From Nostoc sp. CENA543 (GTDB lineage Bacteria; Cyanobacteriota; Cyanobacteriia; Cyanobacteriales; Nostocaceae): a stretch of 64,000 nt of DNA. The notes beneath the pieces were generated by a model. The model was not told the DNA's origin and did no database searches. It saw only the letters and a list, made by a program, of their open reading frames with translations. The DNA is taken from NCBI RefSeq assembly GCF_002896875.1, contig NZ_CP023278.1, positions 4,534,501-4,598,500 of the forward strand, given 5' to 3'. Shown piece after piece: positions 45,651 to 54,999 of the stretch (position 1 is the stretch's first letter; every line of letters begins with the position of its first letter). The translations under genes were made by a program, and so were the position numbers.

Positions 45651-46522
45651 AATCCTATGGCCAGTTGTCTGGATTCGTAGGCGATGTTAGATGTAGAATC
45701 ATAATTAAGTATAAAAATTTCTTTACCTTTATAGCGTTCTCCTTTAAAATTATTCTCTTTTTTATGACCTTTTCTTTGATCATCAGTTCTATTAATTGTG
45801 TAATTCCATTCTTTATCATGTATTTCTGTAGCCCATTCATACAAATCTCGAACTTCTGGCGTATTATCATAAGTCAATAAAAACTTAATTCTATGCTGAT
45901 GTTTGTTGAGTATCTTAACTAATTTATAGTGATCATTCTTAGAAAAAGAGTGAGTATAAAACTTATCTTGATCTGCATTAAAATAAGGAGGATCAATAAA
46001 TAAAAAAGCATTATCAGGTGTAGTGTTTATCACTTCTTCAAAATCTAAACAGGTAATTTTGGTGTTTTGCAATTTCTCTGACGTTCTACGGATATTTCTA
46101 GGCCAATTCTCTGGTCTCATACTATATTTATCACCATATCCCCAATAACAGTTTTGAGGTTTCATTATTCCTGAGTAAGAGGTTCGGTTTAAATAAAACC
46201 ATCTAGCTGCTGCTTCTAGTTTATTTTGGGGCTTAAATTCATTTTTATAATACGAATGTCTCTCTTTAGTGGCTGGCTCACCACTTAAATAATTAATTAA
46301 CTCCTCTGGATTATCTCTGATAGTTACATATGTATTTATGAGTTGCTCATCAATATCATTGAGCCAGTTATTAGCAACTTTAGCTTTAGCAAAAAAAATA
46401 GAAGCTCCACCAGCAAACGGTTCAGCATAGTATGAATGAGGTGGTATATGTTCCAATATCAAGTGACGAGCATAAAACTTGCCTCCAGCATAACGAAATG
46501 GTGAATTAATAGACTTATTCAT
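45647..46522 (-). CDS. D12-class DNA adenine methyltransferase
   Basis: The 291-residue enzyme has the SAM-binding motif SPFRYAGGKFYARHLI and AEPFAGGASIFF at the N-terminus, and the catalytic N6-adenine motif FIDPPYFNADQDKFY. The D12 family includes Dam-like and type II methylases. It would methylate adenine in the same site as the neighbouring endonuclease cuts. It is convergent to the endonuclease and has one operator-like copy 39 bp upstream. Together these make a complete R-M module. Confidence 0.92.
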   Translation of the reverse strand: MNKSINSPFRYAGGKFYARHLILEHIPPHSYYAEPFAGGASIFFAKAKVANNWLNDIDEQLINTYVTIRDNPEELINYLSGEPATKERHSYYKNEFKPQNKLEAAARWFYLNRTSYSGIMKPQNCYWGYGDKYSMRPENWPRNIRRTSEKLQNTKITCLDFEEVINTTPDNAFLFIDPPYFNADQDKFYTHSFSKNDHYKLVKILNKHQHRIKFLLTYDNTPEVRDLYEWATEIHDKEWNYTINRTDDQRKGHKKENNFKGERYKGKEIFILNYDSTSNIAYESRQLAIGF

Positions 46523-46560
46523 AACAACTAGATTTCTATTAGTTTCAGGTAATCATGGAA

Positions 46561-46580
46561 ATGCTAACTATAGTATACAG
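46561..46580. promoter_or_regulatory. Operator-like element upstream of the methylase
   Basis: It reads ATGCTAACTATAGTATACAG; the core AACTATAGTAT is identical to that at 44471. It lies about 39 bp upstream of the methylase start, at promoter distance. A single element here and a tandem before the regulator would give different affinity. Confidence 0.65.
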
Positions 46581-46774
46581 AAAAATATATGTCAAGGTTA
46601 TAATTAGACCGTAATTGCTTCCAGTGTATGAGGAACTAGACTATTTTGAAGTGCAAGTATAAACGCCAATTCTTTTTTCTGAGTCAGATAAATTAAATAT
46701 AAAGAATAATTGCGTATGAATTTTAAATTGCGATAACTATAACAAGCTCGACGATAACATAATCAGGTGCAAAA

Positions 46775-47269
46775 ATGACTGAAAGCATTGAACTTGGTCA
46801 ACATATCACACAACAATGGTTAGCTGAAATTGAGTCACTCAAACAGCAGCTAGTAGAACAACAGCGCGATCGCGATGCAGCTTGGGAAAGTGCGGAGAAG
46901 TGGCGTAAACTCTATAACACCGAAGCCGAACAACGTCGCGCCGATGCGGATTTGTTTCGTCAAAATAGCGCATCCCTAAAGGCAGAAATTCAAAAACTCA
47001 AAGGAATTGACACAACCACCTTACCCAAGGCTATCAATGTGGCAGCAATTCAGCAAGAACTCGCTGCCATCAGGACTGTAGAAGATTTGAAAACCAAACT
47101 AGTCTCGGTAATTCAAGAACGCGATCGCTTGCAGCAGGCTTTGAAGACAGAACAAGAAAACCACGAACAAACTCGTAAGAGTCTGACTACTGCTTTAGGT
47201 GATGCCATTGATAGTTTAGCTAAAGAACGCGCCGGTACAGGGGGCGGAGTGGTTAAGGAGTCTGTTTAG
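46775..47269 (+). CDS. Coiled-coil protein of unknown function
   Basis: The 164-residue protein is almost wholly helical and charged: TQQWLAEIESLKQQLVEQQRDRDAAWESAEKWRKLYNTEAEQRRADADLFRQNSASLKAEIQKLKG, then LKTKLVSVIQERDRLQQALKTEQENHEQTRKSL. Heptads are clear across residues 15-75 and 100-145. No enzyme motif is present. It lies between the R-M module and the peptide genes and is probably unrelated to both. Confidence 0.78.
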   Translation: MTESIELGQHITQQWLAEIESLKQQLVEQQRDRDAAWESAEKWRKLYNTEAEQRRADADLFRQNSASLKAEIQKLKGIDTTTLPKAINVAAIQQELAAIRTVEDLKTKLVSVIQERDRLQQALKTEQENHEQTRKSLTTALGDAIDSLAKERAGTGGGVVKESV

Positions 47270-47654
47270 TGAAAAGCGATCGCAGAACTTTTTGGTCTAC
47301 TGATTGTGAGATTTACATAATGTAGAACTACTGGAAAAAACTAAAATATATTAAGCAATGTAAAAATAATAAGATTCAGTTCGTAGTAAGGACTTTAGTC
47401 CTTTTCGGAAAACTAAAGTTCTCACTACAAACCTTTAATTATTTACCTTGTTCTGACTTGAAAAAGGGGTGTAGGGGTATAGAGGTGTAAGGGTGTCAGG
47501 GAAAGACTTTTTCATGTTTTCTTGTGTACGCAGTTCATGAGGGCTACTTAAGTCCTGTTGACGATTGAGTATGACAAGCCCAAAAGAACAGAGACACAAT
47601 ACTCAATATCGTCAACAAAACCAAAGATGGATTTTAACTGCCAACAAAAAGCTA
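47270..47654. repeat. Intergenic region with two inverted repeats
   Basis: It contains the taaggactttagtcct-type repeat (47383-47428). A second inverted repeat has arms GTTGACGATTGAGTAT (47557-47572) and its inverse with two extra bases (47599-47616). The latter lies just beyond the stop of the first small peptide gene and could be a processing or termination hairpin. No gene is seen. Confidence 0.7.
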
Positions 47655-47849
47655 TCAAACCTTGGCTGGATCATATGGTACCCAAGTGTCGCCTTGACAT
47701 TGGAAGTCTTTCTGGTCTTTACCCATTGTCACTACAGCACCTGTTGAATATGTTTGACCTGCATATGTACAGTCTCCACCAAGAATTTGTTTTTGCTCAT
47801 GTTCAGAAATTTCAATCAATTCGTCTTGTAAATTTGCGAAGTTAATCAT
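47655..47849 (-). CDS. Small double-glycine-leader peptide (1)
   Basis: The 64-residue product starts MINFANLQDELIEISEHEQKQILGG, a leader typical of peptides cut after GG by a C39-peptidase exporter. The core DCTYAGQTYSTGAVVTMGKDQKDFQCQGDTWVPY has two Cys and a CxYxGxxYSxG pattern, resembling the DUF1496 type. A good AGGAG precedes the ATG by about 10 bases. The core may form one disulfide. It is a possible bacteriocin or signalling peptide; no exporter or modifying enzyme is in the window. Confidence 0.78.
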   Translation of the reverse strand: MINFANLQDELIEISEHEQKQILGGDCTYAGQTYSTGAVVTMGKDQKDFQCQGDTWVPYDPAKV

Positions 47850-47983
47850 TTGAAATGTACTCCTGTATTAGTCATGATTGTGTTTTAGACATCCCGAAAT
47901 TAGAGTATGGACTAGCAACCCATATAAGATTTAGAACTGCTTTGTCTCATTCACAATGAATGTAAATATTTTTGCTTGTCTAT

Positions 47984-48199
47984 TTACTTCTTATATGGCT
48001 GCCACTGCCATGTCCCATCTGACATACAAGTTTTATCGTATCCTTGACTACCCTGCTGAATTGTAGAACCTGTTGAATATCTTTGACCTGCATAATAGCA
48101 ATCTCCACCGAGAATTTGTTGTTGTTCTTGTTCAGAAATTTCCATCAATTCGTCTTGTGGATTTGCAAGGTTTAGTTCATCAATTGCGAACTTAATCAT
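47984..48199 (-). CDS. Small double-glycine-leader peptide (2)
   Basis: This paralogue of the peptide at 47655 reads MIKFAIDELNLANPQDELMEISEQEQQQILGG and then DCYYAGQRYSTGSTIQQGSQGYDKTCMSDGTWQWQPYKK. The leader is nearly the same and the core shares DCxYAGQxYSTG; two Cys are conserved with similar spacing. AAGGAG precedes the chosen ATG (71 residues); a longer frame begins at 48226. It lies upstream of peptide 1 on the same strand with a 134-bp gap, giving a tandem pair. Confidence 0.78.
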   Translation of the reverse strand: MIKFAIDELNLANPQDELMEISEQEQQQILGGDCYYAGQRYSTGSTIQQGSQGYDKTCMSDGTWQWQPYKK

Positions 48200-48226
48200 G
48201 ATGTAGCATACTCCTTTATTAGTCAT

Positions 48227-48839
48227 AATTGTGTTTTAGATAGTGATTTTTAAATCACTCACCACACTTTTATGTTGTCTATTTTTGAGATGAATTTCAA
48301 GCATTTTTAGAATGATAAAGTGACATAAGAGATTTATTTTTAATCGAGTATGATAATGTTTAAGTTAGAGAAAATGCAGTATTATAACACTCCGATTTTA
48401 TATATCAATTTCGGTTTTATTTTTAGTTCTATTTCAGCATATTTTTAATTGAAACATATGATGTTCACTTTCTCATATCAGAAAAATTGAATTCAAGATT
48501 TTTCAAAAATAAAATATTTATGTCCTACTTTCCTAGTTGGTGAAAAATCTAAAAAATCAACACGCCAAAAATCAACCCAAATAAATATCGGGTTGATAAA
48601 AACAAATATTCAGATTTGAGAGAGAATAGATTTATTACATCTACTCCATAAAACTCTATGTTGCCACTTCACACATCAGTTGAGACGGGCTGTAGTCATC
48701 TGTAATCACTCGTGGATAAAGCATACATACAGCTTTCCTTTCCTGTTACCACTATCAACAGCCTCTACAAACAAAACCTGGTGGTAAATCTGTGACTAAG
48801 GTTATTTTTTATGTAGAATTATCTTCGAGCAAAATGCCA
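48227..48839. other. A/T-rich spacer with a minus-strand terminator-like hairpin
   Basis: About 610 bp. ATCAACCC (48571-48578) pairs with GGGTTGAT (48590-48597), followed on the minus strand by a T-rich run (TTTTTGG); it could terminate transcription of peptide 3. I checked the minus strand from 48600 to 48839 for a further peptide gene and found only short interrupted frames. No gene is supported. Confidence 0.55.
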
Positions 48840-49085
48840 TTAAACTACCTGATTTCTGATGGGTATTGTTGGATCTGGTACGGCAATAATTCCAACAGTT
48901 GAGCCACCGATCATTCCTGATAAAACATCTTTTGAACTGTAATCACCGAAACCACCTGCAATGTTTCTTGCTTGTTCATTAGATAATTCTGATAAACCTA
49001 AACCTTCGTGACGACGGGCAATAGCATTATTTATTGCATTATCAATTAGGTCATCAATTTGAATTTGACTGCTATACTTTTCCAT
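48840..49085 (-). CDS. Small double-glycine-leader peptide (3)
   Basis: The 81-residue product starts MEKYSSQIQIDDLIDNAINNAIARRHEGLGLSELSNEQARNIAGG, a leader with the GG end. The core GFGDYSSKDVLSGMIGGSTVGIIAVPDPTIPIRNQVV has no Cys and is moderately hydrophobic. This leader type resembles those of cyanobacterial bacteriocin-like or microcin-like precursors. AAGGGG lies just before the ATG. A frame 13 codons longer is unlikely. It is unrelated in core to peptides 1 and 2. Confidence 0.72.
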   Translation of the reverse strand: MEKYSSQIQIDDLIDNAINNAIARRHEGLGLSELSNEQARNIAGGFGDYSSKDVLSGMIGGSTVGIIAVPDPTIPIRNQVV

Positions 49086-49124
49086 TATGAATTTCCCCTT
49101 GATTGGTAATTTTGAAATTTTCAA

Positions 49125-49510
49125 AATATGGAATAGCTGATTGCCAACACCATATTACACATTGTAATCATGAGGAACTGACTTGTAATTAATAGTTCAA
49201 ATTATGATGAGACTAAACTAAAACTTTTACAGCACTTTTGAAGTAAGTGAGGTACATCATGAGTAATGAGTAATAAATTTACTTATTACTCATTACTTAT
49301 AACTCATGACTTTTTGCAATTAGTGACTGTACCTCATAAACTGGTGCAATTTTTGAGGGTGTCAAAATTCATACAGAATATATGTCATTGCGAGTAAAGT
49401 GAGGCAATCCCAAAGTCTCTGAGATTGCTTCGCTTTGCTCTCAATGACGATTAATATTGGGTAACGCTTGCGCTTAACTCAACCTACCCAAAGTCTTCTC
49501 AGTCCCTAAT
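49125..49510. repeat. Intergenic region with an 89-bp hairpin element
   Basis: TGAGGTACA (49248-49256) and TGTACCTCA (49328-49336) are outer inverted arms. Inside, AGTAATGAGTAATAA (49262-49276) and its inverse (49283-49297) form a perfect 15-bp stem. The whole looks like a MITE-like or STRR-derived hairpin. No gene is seen. Confidence 0.7.
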
Positions 49511-50602
49511 CTAAAATCCCATCGCTTTAGCGACATCACCTAATTCTGCCTCAATTCCCTGTTTAAATTGGGCGTGGCTGTGTTTAATCGCTGTATCAGG
49601 GTCTTTCAAACCGTTACCAGTCAAGACACACACCACGGTTGCACCTGTGGGTACTTGGTCTTTCACCTGTAACAACCCAGCGACGGAAGCCGCACTAGCA
49701 GGTTCACAGAAAATCCCTTCGGATGAGGCTAAAAGTCTGTATGCGTCGAGAATTTCTTCGTCGGTAACGGCCTTAAATTGACCCTGGCTGGCTGATTGAG
49801 CCGCGATCGCTTTATCCCAACTAGCAGGATTACCGATACGTATAGCTGTGGCGATGGTTTCGGGATGGGTGACAGGCTGACCATTTACTAACGGTGCTGC
49901 ACCTGCGGCTTGAAATCCCATCATCCGGGGTAGGCGATCGCATTTTCCGGCTTGATGATATTGACAAAAACCCATCCAGTATGCTGTGATATTCCCGGCA
50001 TTACCTACGGGGATACATAACCAGTCTGGCGCATCACCCAAAGCATCGACAATTTCAAATGCTCCGGTTTTTTGACCTTCGAGACGGTAGGGGTTGACGG
50101 AATTCACCAAGGTAATAGGATAATTTTCCGCCATATCACGGACAATTTCTAAAGCGCGGTCAAAGTTACCCTTGATGGCTAAAACTTCAGCACCGTAGAG
50201 TAAAGCTTGCGCCAACTTACCCAAAGCGACATAACCGTCAGGAATTAACACAAAAGCCTTCATTCCCCCACGGCGCGCATAGGCGGCGGCGGCGGCGGAA
50301 GTGTTACCGGTGCTGGCGCAAATTACAGCTTTCGCGCCTGCTTCCTTGGCTTTAGTAATCGCCATTGTCATCCCTCGGTCTTTAAAACTACCAGTGGGGT
50401 TAAGACCGTCATATTTCACAAATACCCGCACTTGTCTACCGATACGTTCTGCGATCGCTGGCACAGGAATCAAGGGAGTATTACCTTCTAATAAGGTGAC
50501 AATCGGCGTAGTGTCGCTGACGGGTAGATACTCACGATAGGCTTCTATGAGTCCGGGCCAGGGTTGGCGATGAGTTTGAGCAATAGACAAGCTTACAGTC
50601 AC
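49511..50602 (-). CDS. thrC: Threonine synthase
   Basis: ThrC converts O-phosphohomoserine to threonine with PLP. The PLP lysine is in [18 protein letters not shown]; further motifs are [61 protein letters not shown] and [14 protein letters not shown]. Length is 363 residues, usual for the short bacterial type. It stands alone on the minus strand. Confidence 0.95.
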   Translation of the reverse strand: MTVSLSIAQTHRQPWPGLIEAYREYLPVSDTTPIVTLLEGNTPLIPVPAIAERIGRQVRVFVKYDGLNPTGSFKDRGMTMAITKAKEAGAKAVICASTGNTSAAAAAYARRGGMKAFVLIPDGYVALGKLAQALLYGAEVLAIKGNFDRALEIVRDMAENYPITLVNSVNPYRLEGQKTGAFEIVDALGDAPDWLCIPVGNAGNITAYWMGFCQYHQAGKCDRLPRMMGFQAAGAAPLVNGQPVTHPETIATAIRIGNPASWDKAIAAQSASQGQFKAVTDEEILDAYRLLASSEGIFCEPASAASVAGLLQVKDQVPTGATVVCVLTGNGLKDPDTAIKHSHAQFKQGIEAELGDVAKAMGF

Positions 50603-51018
50603 GGGCTTAAAAATTAATTCAAAATTATATTATGGATGATCGTGGCAATTACTCAGCCAATCAATTTTGGATTTTAGATTTTGCGGAAAGTTCTGTAGGC
50701 GGGTTTCCCGCCGTAGGAAACTTTTCAAGACGGATTTTGGATTGGGATGCAACCTAAAACCAAGAATTCGCACAGTCAAACAGGGTTTGTCTGTAGTGTG
50801 CTTTTTTGATGTCTGAGGTTTTTTACTCCAGATATTATCTCTGTTTGTATGAATATTTTACAGATAATTTTGATTTTATTTAACTAGGGGTGTAAGGGTG
50901 TGGGGGTCTAAAAACCTATACCGATCAGCAATTAATGTTAGCCCAAATAAAACTTATGGAACAGACCACTAGTTTTACCAAAAATTAAGTCATGTATTTC
51001 CCCTACACCCTCATACCC
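50603..51018. repeat. Intergenic region with small repeats
   Basis: It contains gtaggcgggtttcccgccgta (an inverted repeat near 50697), and repeats of the taagggtg/ccctacac type at both ends (about 50890 and 51002). The rest is A/T-rich with no supported gene. Confidence 0.6.
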
Positions 51019-51696
51019 CTATACCCCTACACCCTCTATTTGTGGTCTAGTGTATTGGCTAACATAGGCGGGTATTTCAATACTTGAGTCCAATCTAGAA
51101 TCACTGATGGGTGTAGCCGCAGTCAGTTTTAAAGGAATTTCCCCAGCCCATACGGGGATTTGATAATCAGCTTCGTCATCTAGAGGCCCACCAGTGCGAA
51201 CCTTGGCTGAGGCTTCGGCTAAAGGTAAAGACAAAACTACAGTTCCCGCTAATTCTTGACGATTGGGCGATCGCACTTCTTCCCATCTTCCCAAAATAAC
51301 GTGTTCTGTGAATGCTTTGAGGGCGGCAAGTTTTTGCTCTGCGTCTTCTACTAATGTGGCTTTACCAAAGACGACGACTGAGCGATAATTCATCGAATGG
51401 TGAAACGCCGACCTTGCCAAAATTAGTCCATCAATTAACGTCACTGTGACGCAAACATCAAGGCCTTGTTGGAGTGTTTTTAACATCCGGCTAGCAGGTG
51501 AGCCGTGAATATATAGTGTGTCTTCTACTCTTCCGTAGGCTGTCGGAATTACCACAGGTTGTCCTTGGGCGACAAAACCGACATGACAGACTAATCCTTC
51601 ATCCAGAATTTGATAAATCACGTCAGATTCATATTTAGCTCTTTGAGGTACGCGTTTAACGGTTGTTCTGGGGCTAGGTGCTTGTTTTTGAGACAT
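51019..51696 (-). CDS. Pyridoxamine 5'-phosphate oxidase-like flavin-binding protein
   Basis: The 225-residue protein has YQILDEGLVCHVGFVAQGQPVVIPTAYGRVEDTLYIHGSPASRMLKTLQQGLDVCVTVTLIDGLILARSAFHHSMNYRSVVVFGKATLV, a split-barrel FMN-binding domain of the PNPOx-like type. Such proteins are often of unproven substrate. It is divergent from a MocR-type regulator (52034), the usual set-up where the PLP-binding regulator controls a neighbour. Start MSQKQAPSPR is chosen over one three codons earlier. Confidence 0.85.
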   Translation of the reverse strand: MSQKQAPSPRTTVKRVPQRAKYESDVIYQILDEGLVCHVGFVAQGQPVVIPTAYGRVEDTLYIHGSPASRMLKTLQQGLDVCVTVTLIDGLILARSAFHHSMNYRSVVVFGKATLVEDAEQKLAALKAFTEHVILGRWEEVRSPNRQELAGTVVLSLPLAEASAKVRTGGPLDDEADYQIPVWAGEIPLKLTAATPISDSRLDSSIEIPAYVSQYTRPQIEGVGV

Positions 51697-51816
51697 AACT
51701 GTCAATTTCTACTCTATATCGTTAGAGTATTGAGGAAAATGGAATGGCACAATAGCCAATTTCTCATTAAATAACCAGTCCACTTGTGAAAATTCAAAGT
51801 TAGTCATTAGTCATTA

Positions 51817-51968
51817 ACGTGAGTTCGACGAAGTTTAAAAACCCCTCTCCAAACCTCTCCCCTGCAAGGAGAGAGGCTTAAAAACCTTAATTTTTCGTTG
51901 CCCTTTAAATATATTTAAGCCCCTCTCCGCGTCGGAGAGGGGTTGGGGAGAGGTCATCAAACTCACGT
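51817..51968. mobile_element. MITE-like element, about 152 bp, in the divergent MocR region
   Basis: ACGTGAGTT (51817-51825) and AACTCACGT (51960-51968) are 9-bp terminal inverted repeats. Within, cccctctccaaacctctcc at the left mirrors ggagaggggttggggagagg at the right. It is flanked by tagtcatt repeats on both sides, which may be a target duplication or just STRR DNA. It sits in the upstream region of the MocR gene. Confidence 0.6.
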
Positions 51969-52033
51969 AGTCATTAGTCATTAGTTTTTCTCCCCCTGCC
52001 CTCTGCCCCCTGCCCTCCACCTCCTCCCCCATC

Positions 52034-53509
52034 ATGGACTTTGCAATTAATATCGACCCACACGCGCCTTTACCTCTGCATCGCCAAGTTTACGAGGAAC
52101 TACGCCAAGCTATCCTTACGGGGAGATTAACATCTGGACAAAAGCTGCCTTCAGGGCGATCGCTTGCTCAATTACTTGGTGTTTCCCGTGCTACCATCAC
52201 TCAAGGTTATGAACTACTTCTGAGCGAAGGTTATCTAGAAACCATTGTGGGTTCGGGAACTTTTGTTTGTCGTCAACTTCCTGACGATTTACTCAACGCT
52301 ACACCAACACCGTCAAAATCATCACCAGCAAATTCTCCAATACCGTTATCAGCTTATGGTGAAAGTCTAAATGACAACGCATTTTTGCGCCTCCCAGAAA
52401 CAAAACTAGAAATCAGTTTTAGCTACGGTAGGCCTGCTTTTGATCACTTCCCGATAGATTTATGGCGCAAGTTAATTTCTCGCTATTGTCGCTCTCATCC
52501 AGAGGTGCTAGATTATACTGCATATTCTACAGGATATAAAGCATTACGGGAGGCGATCGCTTCCTATATTTCGCGTTCTAGGGCGGTAAATTGTAGTGCT
52601 GAACAAATTGTGATTGTCGGTGGTTCACAGCAAGGAATTGACCTAATTACACGTTTGCTCATTGATCGGGGTGATTGGGTTGCTGTGGAAGAGCCAGGCT
52701 ATCTGGGTGCGAGGCGGGCTTTTTTAGCACAAGGAGCTAAGTTATTTCCCGTAGCTGTCGATCAATCAGGATTAATAGTTGATGAACTAAAATCAAGTGA
52801 AATTCCTAACATTAAACTTCTGTATATCACGCCGTCACATCAATTTCCTACAGGGGCGGTTTTATCACTCCCCCGCAGGCTAGAGTTATTAGCTTGGGCG
52901 CAAAAATCTGGGGTGATGATGATTGAGGATGACTATGATAGCGAATTTCGCTATGGTGAACGTCCTATTCCAGCTTTGCAAGGATTAGATCAAGGTAACT
53001 CGATTATTTACGTCGGGACGTTTTCTAAAGTTCTATTTCCGGCTTTGCGCTTGGGTTATTTAGTTTTACCAGAAAATTTAGTTCATGTGTTTGCGCGGGC
53101 GAAATGGCTAGCAGACAGACAATGTAGTCTATTGGAACAATACGCCCTGACTGATTTTATTACAGAAGGACATTTAGAACGGCACATTAGACGGATGCGA
53201 TCGCTCTACAACCAACGCCGACAAATTTTAGTAAAGTCTTTGTTTGAGCATTTTGGCGACAGTGTGGAAATTATGGGAGAAAATGCGGGGATGCACCTGA
53301 TGGTAAAAATCAATACGAGAATTCCTGATGATGAAATTGTCAAACGGGCTGCATTAGCTAACGTCGGTATCGGCGCAGCCTATCCACAATATTTAAAGGC
53401 TAGTCCTGGTAGTGAATTTATCTTTGGATATGCGGAATTAAGTGAACAGCAAATTCAAGAGGGCGTTAGACGACTAGCTAAGGTAATACCAATTCAAAAT
53501 TCAAAATGA
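52034..53509 (+). CDS. MocR/PdxR-type GntR regulator with aminotransferase domain
   Basis: The 491-residue protein has an N-terminal winged helix of the GntR type (LHRQVYEELRQAILTGRLTSGQKLPSGRSLAQLLGVSRATITQGYELLLSEGYLETIVGSGTFV) joined to a class-I aminotransferase-like domain of about 370 residues. The PLP lysine is in YVGTFSKVLFPALRLGYL. MocR proteins sense PLP or amines and usually activate vitamin B6 or adjacent genes. Here it is divergent from the flavin-binding protein, its probable target. Confidence 0.92.
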   Translation: MDFAINIDPHAPLPLHRQVYEELRQAILTGRLTSGQKLPSGRSLAQLLGVSRATITQGYELLLSEGYLETIVGSGTFVCRQLPDDLLNATPTPSKSSPANSPIPLSAYGESLNDNAFLRLPETKLEISFSYGRPAFDHFPIDLWRKLISRYCRSHPEVLDYTAYSTGYKALREAIASYISRSRAVNCSAEQIVIVGGSQQGIDLITRLLIDRGDWVAVEEPGYLGARRAFLAQGAKLFPVAVDQSGLIVDELKSSEIPNIKLLYITPSHQFPTGAVLSLPRRLELLAWAQKSGVMMIEDDYDSEFRYGERPIPALQGLDQGNSIIYVGTFSKVLFPALRLGYLVLPENLVHVFARAKWLADRQCSLLEQYALTDFITEGHLERHIRRMRSLYNQRRQILVKSLFEHFGDSVEIMGENAGMHLMVKINTRIPDDEIVKRAALANVGIGAAYPQYLKASPGSEFIFGYAELSEQQIQEGVRRLAKVIPIQNSK

Positions 53510-53626
53510 CGCTCGCGGACTCGCTAACGCTGCGCTAACAAAATTCAAAATTAAGAATCAAGACAGAGCAAGCATTTGGGGCTGTATATCTGTCGCATTC
53601 TTTTTTCAAATTGGTATAATTTCTGA

Positions 53627-54175
53627 CTAGAGGACAAAATGACGCAGTGGTGAACGTCTCCCGAAACGCCACCAAATAGCCAGCACATTTTTCTGACTTA
53701 AGTCTTGATGTACAGCGTAACGCAAGCGCAGCATTTTGTAACATCTATCTTGTGCGTAAGTCAACAGCCAAGTTTGTTCATAGCGCACTAAATCTTCTAT
53801 CCACACTGGGTCAATGCCTTCGGTTTGGGCGACATTGATGATAAAGTCAGCAAAAGCGATCGCATCTTCGCGATGTTTTTTCACACCCTGGGGAATAGTA
53901 GTTTCTGCATATCGCCAAAACAGTGTCGGGAAATTTTTCCCCAACGCTTTGGCTGTGCGTGGTAGCATTTCCCGCACTTCTCCTAACCGCTTCCACTTCA
54001 AGGAGTTAGCAAACACATTCACCTGTGCGGCTGAAAGTTCCGCGAATTGTTGCGCCTCATCGTCACTGAGTCCCATTTCTAAACCAACGACTTGAGGATT
54101 GGCAAAGAAACGCGATCGCAATTCTGTATTAGTGTAAAGTTGGGCTAAAAGTTGCTGGGTTTGTTTTAACCCCAT
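53627..54175 (-). CDS. Helper-like protein of the DUF692 (MNIO) pair
   Basis: The 182-residue helical protein, MGLKQTQQLLAQLYTNTELRSRFFANPQVVGLEMGLSDDEAQQFAEL, is not a family I can name with confidence, but its position and size match the partner proteins that precede or follow DUF692 enzymes (such as HvfC/DUF2063-type). It overlaps the upstream DUF692 gene by 10 bp and is translationally coupled to it. It probably presents the substrate. There is no catalytic motif. Confidence 0.72.
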   Translation of the reverse strand: MGLKQTQQLLAQLYTNTELRSRFFANPQVVGLEMGLSDDEAQQFAELSAAQVNVFANSLKWKRLGEVREMLPRTAKALGKNFPTLFWRYAETTIPQGVKKHREDAIAFADFIINVAQTEGIDPVWIEDLVRYEQTWLLTYAQDRCYKMLRLRYAVHQDLSQKNVLAIWWRFGRRSPLRHFVL

Positions 54176-54999
54176 CTCCCGTGTCTCCTCCCAATTTCTC
54201 GTGCTTGTTGCAGTTCTGCTGTCAACTGTGCAAATTCTGGTATATTTTCATCCCTTTCTAAAACGATTCCTTTTATCCCCACACGCGCCACCACTTCATC
54301 AATAAGTTCCCAGATTTGAGGGGGTGTAGCTTGGGAATGACTATCAATTAGTATGCCATCATGCCAATGTCCACCGACAAAATGCAACTGTACGACACGT
54401 TCCCAAGGCAAATCTTGCATAAATTGCTGCACATCATAGCTATGATTCACCGCATTAATGTACAGGTTAGTCACATCCAATAACAACCCACAATCAGCTT
54501 TTTCGACAACTTCCGCCAGAAATTGCGCTTCGGTCATTTCTGCACCAGGAAGAGTCACCATGTAAGTAATATTTTCCAAAATTAACGGCACATCAACCCA
54601 GCGTCGCACCTCTGCAATATTGCGACACAGAACTTTTACAGCTTCTTTGGTGTAAGGTAGGGGTGATAAATGTCCAATATCAACCCCACCTGCTTTCGTA
54701 AAGCAGATATGCTCACTCCACCAAGGCGGGTTAAGTTGTTTAATTAAGGCTGCTAGTTGACGAAGATAATCTGTGTCTACACCTTCCGCACTCCCTAAAG
54801 ATAAATTAATCGCGTGGGGAATAATGGGGAAATGGCTGGCTAGTAATTCTAACTCTTGCTGTTGTTGCCAAGATGGTTGTAAGTAATGTTCCGCCACGAC
54901 TTCTAGAAAGTCCACCTGCTGACGGTTGAGAAATAAATCACTTTTGAACGGTTGGCGAAATCCCAACCCAACGCCTAAAGATGGTAGGTGAGTGAACAT
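54166..54999 (-). CDS. DUF692-type multinuclear iron oxidative enzyme (MNIO)
   Basis: The TIM-barrel fold is indicated by FLEVVAEHYLQPSW, IPHAINLSLGSA, WWSEHICFTKAGGVDIGHLSPLPYT, ILENITYM, CGLLLDVTNLYINAVNH, VQLHFVGGHWHDGILIDSHSQATPPQIWELIDEV and IVLERDENIPEF. The His, Glu, Asp and Asn residues form the iron site in this family, which modifies Cys in peptides (for example methanobactin and copper-binding RiPPs). I chose MFTHLPSLGVG (278 residues), because the earlier frame begins with a TTG inside repeats. The Cys-rich protein gene lies upstream. Confidence 0.86.
   Translation of the reverse strand: MFTHLPSLGVGLGFRQPFKSDLFLNRQQVDFLEVVAEHYLQPSWQQQQELELLASHFPIIPHAINLSLGSAEGVDTDYLRQLAALIKQLNPPWWSEHICFTKAGGVDIGHLSPLPYTKEAVKVLCRNIAEVRRWVDVPLILENITYMVTLPGAEMTEAQFLAEVVEKADCGLLLDVTNLYINAVNHSYDVQQFMQDLPWERVVQLHFVGGHWHDGILIDSHSQATPPQIWELIDEVVARVGIKGIVLERDENIPEFAQLTAELQQAREIGRRHGRWG

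Noticed and set aside
51835-52035. A 66-codon minus-strand frame upstream of the MocR gene
   Set aside because: It is made of the inverted-repeat element and G-rich heptamers.
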